A DNA stretch of 7,642 bases from contig DAOTTL010000120.1 of assembly GCA_034438135.1 (NCBI GenBank), positions 1-7,642 of the forward strand, read 5' to 3'. The position numbers and the translations under genes were made by a program. Each line of letters starts with the position of its first letter. Position 1 is the first letter of the stretch. The notes beneath the pieces were generated by a model, which was not told the origin of the DNA, made no database searches, and saw nothing but the letters and a program-made list of their open reading frames with translations. This stretch comes from Paraktedonobacter sp034438135. Lineage in GTDB: Bacteria > Chloroflexota > Ktedonobacteria > Ktedonobacterales > Ktedonobacteraceae. Positions 4,440 to 7,642 of this stretch are shown one piece after another.

Positions 4440-5942
4440 ATGGCAATGTTTGAAAGTTTATCAAAACGACTTGAAGGTGTCTTCAGTAACTTAGGCGGCA
4501 AAGGCAAATTAACTGAAGCGGATGTCGATGAGGCAATGCGCGAGGTACGTCTGGCCCTGCTCGAAGCTGATGTGAGCCTGAGACTTGTCCGACAATTTAT
4601 TGAACGCGTAAAAGCTAAAGCTGTTGGCGCGGAAGTATTAGGCAGCTTCTCTCCCGCACAACAGGTGCTCTCTATCGTCAATGAAGAATTGGTCGAGATG
4701 CTCGGTGGCAGCGAAGGAAAGAACCGCCTGGACCTCAGTGGTCAGCCACCCAATGTGATTATGCTGGTCGGCCTACAAGGATCAGGTAAAACAACTTCCG
4801 CAGCTAAACTGGCCAGATACCTGCAAAAGGAAGGCCATAGACCCCTACTGGTCGCCGCAGATATGTATCGTCCCGCCGCCGTTCATCAGCTCCAAACCCT
4901 GGGAAAACAACTCTCAATACCCGTTTATGCCGAACCAGCCGGGTCCGATCCAGTCGATATATGCGTTCACTCGCTCAATCAAGCCCGCGAACTGGCCTCT
5001 ACAGTCGTCATCCTGGACACCGCTGGTCGTCTCAATATCGATGAACGCATGATGCAGGAAGTAATCTCGATCCGTCAACGCGTTAATCCACGCGAAGTCC
5101 TGCTGGTCGCCGACGCTATGACTGGTCAAGAAGCCGTTCGGGTAGCAGATGACTTTAATAAAGCCGTTTCTCTCACTGGCATGATCCTCACAAAAATGGA
5201 TGGCGATGCCAGAGGCGGAGCCGCGCTCTCAATTCGTTCGGTCACCGGCGTACCGATTAAATTCATGGGCGTAGGCGAAAAAACTGATGCACTGGAGCCC
5301 TTTTATCCCGACCGTTTGGCAGGGCGTATACTAGGAATGGGCGATGTCCTCTCTCTGATCGAACGAGCACAGGAAACGATCGACCAGGAAGAAGCTCTCA
5401 AAGCTCAGGCTAAATTGCAACAGGGCAAGTTTGACCTGGAAGATTTCTTGAACGCTATGCGCCAGTTGAAACGCATGGGTCCATTGCGCAACGTGATGGA
5501 AATGCTGCCAGGTTTCAACAAGATGGCCGAAATGGACGGATTAGAAGAGGCACTGGAAGGAGACCCGCTAAAACACATCGAAGCCATTATTCTCTCTATG
5601 ACTCCTAATGAACGTCACAATCCTGAAATTCTCAACGGTAGCCGACGGAAGCGCATCGCCCGTGGTAGTGGTCGGACACCACAGGAAATCAATCAACTTC
5701 TCGACCAGTTCGGCGAGATGCGAACGATGATGCGCCAGGTCAATAGCGGTAAAGGCCCCTGGGCGAAAATGGCCAGGCAGTATGCAGCAAACAATGGTGG
5801 CGGTATTCCTGGTATGCCAGGAATGCCTGATGGGGTTCCTGCACTGCCAGCCTCAGGTGGTAGCGGTGGTAAAAAGACGGGCAAGGCCGCACGAAAAGAG
5901 AAGCGCAAACAGAAAGCGAAGTCCAGAAGTGGACGGAGGTAA
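4440..5942 (+). CDS. ffh: Signal recognition particle protein Ffh (SRP54 homologue, GTPase)
   Basis: Ffh binds the SRP RNA and signal sequences emerging from ribosomes, and with its receptor FtsY delivers nascent membrane and secreted proteins to the translocon, using GTP. The 500-residue product has all family blocks. The N domain is residues ~1-95. The G domain has P-loop GLQGSGKT (111-118), DMYRPAA (141-147), DTAGR (193-197), TKMD (251-254) and GVGEKTDALEPF (277-288). The Met-rich M domain (~330-440) has the RNA-binding SRRKRIARGSG (401-411). After it comes a Gly/Pro/Met linker (GGGIPGMPGMPDG) and a Lys/Arg-rich tail (~478-500). The ATG at 4440 is chosen because the protein then starts at the conserved MFESLSKRLEGVF region, with AGAGGA (4424-4429) 10 nt upstream. 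The frame is open back to an ATG at 4344, but that lies upstream of the promoter. An L,D-transpeptidase gene follows after 6 bp. Confidence 0.98.
   Translation: MAMFESLSKRLEGVFSNLGGKGKLTEADVDEAMREVRLALLEADVSLRLVRQFIERVKAKAVGAEVLGSFSPAQQVLSIVNEELVEMLGGSEGKNRLDLSGQPPNVIMLVGLQGSGKTTSAAKLARYLQKEGHRPLLVAADMYRPAAVHQLQTLGKQLSIPVYAEPAGSDPVDICVHSLNQARELASTVVILDTAGRLNIDERMMQEVISIRQRVNPREVLLVADAMTGQEAVRVADDFNKAVSLTGMILTKMDGDARGGAALSIRSVTGVPIKFMGVGEKTDALEPFYPDRLAGRILGMGDVLSLIERAQETIDQEEALKAQAKLQQGKFDLEDFLNAMRQLKRMGPLRNVMEMLPGFNKMAEMDGLEEALEGDPLKHIEAIILSMTPNERHNPEILNGSRRKRIARGSGRTPQEINQLLDQFGEMRTMMRQVNSGKGPWAKMARQYAANNGGGIPGMPGMPDGVPALPASGGSGGKKTGKAARKEKRKQKAKSRSGRR
5935..5940 (+). promoter_or_regulatory. 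Ribosome binding site of the transpeptidase gene inside the ffh end
   Basis: GGAGGT lies within the last codons of ffh, sharing its final T with the TAA (5940-5942), and is 8 nt from the ATG at 5949. Ribosomes finishing ffh therefore meet the next start site directly, which suggests translational coupling. Confidence 0.85.
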
Positions 5943-5948
5943 TCCATA

Positions 5949-7642
5949 ATGCGTAGAGCTCGCTCTCGCCGCTTAGGCCATACTATCCTGGCAGGAACAT
6001 TATTGGGGATAATGTTCCTGCTCAGTGCTTGCGGCGGTAATCCAACCCTGCAACAACAGGCCAATAGTTCTCATACCCAACTCGATCAACAACTCCAACA
6101 TGCAAAAAGCATCGGCGTCCCTACGTCGTCTGTACAACCTATTATTCAGCAAGAGCAAAAACTCACCAGTACCAGTGTGCCTTTTTCGCTCTTCGACGAT
6201 ACCGCAGTCAATAATTACTATAAAAATCAAACTTCTAGCTATCAACAATTACTGAGTAAACTCTCACAGGTCGTTGCCATTGTGACTGGCCAGGACCAGG
6301 GTCAGACCCAGCAAGATCTGCAAAGCTTTAAACAAGCCTTGACCACTCAACAGTCAAAAAAAGCTGGTAATATTCAGGCTTTCTCTCTGCGCTATACTGC
6401 CGATCAAACTCGTCTGACCGCTGCCCAATATCCAAACGATTATATTGCTATTAGCAAAGATGCAACTGATGCGACACAAACACTGAACTTTATGGGCACA
6501 ACTTATGCTCAGTTGCTCACCTTTAAAAATACAGTGAACCAGATGCAACAGGCTCACCTCGATGTCACTGCTATGCAGCAGCAATATACGAACGATCTCT
6601 CCGCTTTTAATCTCGGCACAACAATGACTGACTTCCAAAAGCTGAACACGACGATCAGTGCCCAATACCAACTGGCTGTGGTCAGCTCCATTCAGTCCCT
6701 CCCCTATGTGGGCACCGCCAAGCTGGAGACGTTCCAACAAAATCTGACGCTCCTCAAAACGTATGGCGTTGATAATAGCCCCTATCAGAAACTCTACAAC
6801 TCCGATAAGGTGGCGATGTCTAAAGCCTCTACGATCCCCCAGTACCTCAAAGTATCGAAAAAAATCGATAGTGATATCTCTTTGATGCACGATGATCTGG
6901 TAATGGGCGCTTCTAATTATCTGATTACGGAGCTGGATAAAGAGGCGACGGCCTGGGGCAATGCCCATCTCTACCATGATAAATCTGACGGGCACAACTA
7001 TATCCCCGATTCAGGTTATACGATGAATGGTATTGGCTACTGGCTCCAGCGCGAGAATAGTTGGTCCGTTACACCTGACGATTATCAGTCCGTTGTAACC
7101 GACGATAACAACGAGTTCTTTAATTTTGCGATGTACCAGGAGGATTACGCTGATCCAACTCCGTATAATAAGGTTCATCAGTCCGATCTGGGCCTGATGC
7201 AGCACTATCCCAGCCTGAAAACTGGTACGGTGATTATGGTCTCTATGGCCGAGCAGGCACTACGCTTCTATAACAATGGGAAGCTGGTGACCTCTTTCTT
7301 GATCACTACCGGTCGCTGGGAACGCCCAACTCTCCCAGGTGTCTGGACGACTCAGAACCGCCAGTCGCCAACGGTGTTTAAATCAAGCGATCCGCCAAGT
7401 TCACCATTCTATTACGCACCCACTGACATCCACTATGCAATCCTGTACCACTGGGGCGGCTTCTTTGTCCACGATTCCTGGTGGCGCAATAACTACGGTC
7501 CTGGCACTCAGTACCCACACCAGGATAGTAGCGGCAATGTTTCTGCCTCTAATGGCAGCCATGGCTGCGTCAATGTAGAAGAAGATCAGGCTGCGTGGCT
7601 CTATGGCCATACAGATTGGACCACCCAGATCGTGATCTACTA
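5949..7642 (+). CDS. Lipoprotein L,D-transpeptidase (YkuD domain), reaching the right edge
   Basis: The frame is open for 564 codons from ATG 5949 to the window end, which stops after TA, possibly the first two bases of the stop codon. L,D-transpeptidases cross-link peptidoglycan (3-3 bonds) or attach proteins, using a catalytic cysteine. The N-terminus is a lipoprotein signal: RRARSRR, a hydrophobic core, and lipobox LLSAC with C28 as the lipidated residue. Residues ~30-400 are Gln- and Thr-rich and mostly helical, and I recognise no family in them; they probably form a spacer or wall-binding part. The YkuD domain starts near residue 426 (TGTVIMVSM) and includes TTGRWERPTLPGVW, YHWGGFFVHDSWW (H508) and the active-site motif SHGCVNV (H538, C540). 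It ends IVIY, as full-length domains do, so little or nothing is missing. It follows ffh by 6 bp with overlapping signals, so it is probably cotranscribed. Confidence 0.93.
   Translation, partial: MRRARSRRLGHTILAGTLLGIMFLLSACGGNPTLQQQANSSHTQLDQQLQHAKSIGVPTSSVQPIIQQEQKLTSTSVPFSLFDDTAVNNYYKNQTSSYQQLLSKLSQVVAIVTGQDQGQTQQDLQSFKQALTTQQSKKAGNIQAFSLRYTADQTRLTAAQYPNDYIAISKDATDATQTLNFMGTTYAQLLTFKNTVNQMQQAHLDVTAMQQQYTNDLSAFNLGTTMTDFQKLNTTISAQYQLAVVSSIQSLPYVGTAKLETFQQNLTLLKTYGVDNSPYQKLYNSDKVAMSKASTIPQYLKVSKKIDSDISLMHDDLVMGASNYLITELDKEATAWGNAHLYHDKSDGHNYIPDSGYTMNGIGYWLQRENSWSVTPDDYQSVVTDDNNEFFNFAMYQEDYADPTPYNKVHQSDLGLMQHYPSLKTGTVIMVSMAEQALRFYNNGKLVTSFLITTGRWERPTLPGVWTTQNRQSPTVFKSSDPPSSPFYYAPTDIHYAILYHWGGFFVHDSWWRNNYGPGTQYPHQDSSGNVSASNGSHGCVNVEEDQAAWLYGHTDWTTQIVIY

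Noticed and set aside
6354..6995. Minus-strand frame of 213 codons
   Set aside because: It is antisense to the lipoprotein transpeptidase, whose frame has a signal peptide, lipobox and active-site motif.
1..7642. CRISPR arrays and complete insertion sequences
   Set aside because: No regularly spaced repeats, transposase frames or terminal inverted repeats with target duplications were seen.

Overview
The window looks like a chromosomal segment of a Gram-positive-type bacterium, most plausibly a member of the Ktedonobacteria (Chloroflexota). That is inference. It rests on the kinesin-light-chain-type TPR repeats, the sigma-factor/HTH pair, and the large lipoprotein L,D-transpeptidase beside ffh. 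All are compatible with that class, but none is diagnostic alone. The standard genetic code is used.

Left part (1-1490): accessory, decaying DNA beside a tRNA gene. Reading leftward on the minus strand are the last three repeats of a TPR protein (805-1278, 5' end lost), a short open frame (580-723), and the start of a longer open frame that runs off the left edge (2-496; unrecognised protein with a C-x2-H-x3-C-x2-C cluster). Facing the TPR fragment on the plus strand is the C-terminal tail of a tyrosine recombinase with its catalytic tyrosine (1280-1402). Both fragments have lost their 5' ends at the same point, about 1279. The integrase tail ends about 90 bp from the 3' end of an intact tRNA-Arg(CCU) (1489-1561, minus), the classic layout of an integrative element in a tRNA attachment site.

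Middle part (1562-2694): gene-poor. It holds the tRNA promoter, a possible frameshifted gene remnant (1808-2021), a short but well-signalled minus-strand gene of unknown function (2126-2350), and repeat and palindrome elements between that gene and the divergent operon to its right.

Right part (2695-7642): ordinary, well-organised genes on the plus strand. A sigma-70-family factor (2695-3438) and an HTH-containing partner (3460-4053) form a two-gene operon closed by a strong intrinsic terminator (4140-4203). A new extended -10 promoter at 4388-4396 then starts ffh (4440-5942), the signal recognition particle GTPase. Six bases after its stop is a lipoprotein L,D-transpeptidase (5949 to the right edge) whose ribosome binding site overlaps the end of ffh. 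Ffh handles co-translational membrane targeting, and the transpeptidase is a lipid-anchored peptidoglycan cross-linking enzyme that must be exported. Both therefore belong to cell-envelope biogenesis.

Two substantial coding regions, the left-edge frame and the right-edge transpeptidase, have no stop codon inside the window and were read directly from the sequence.
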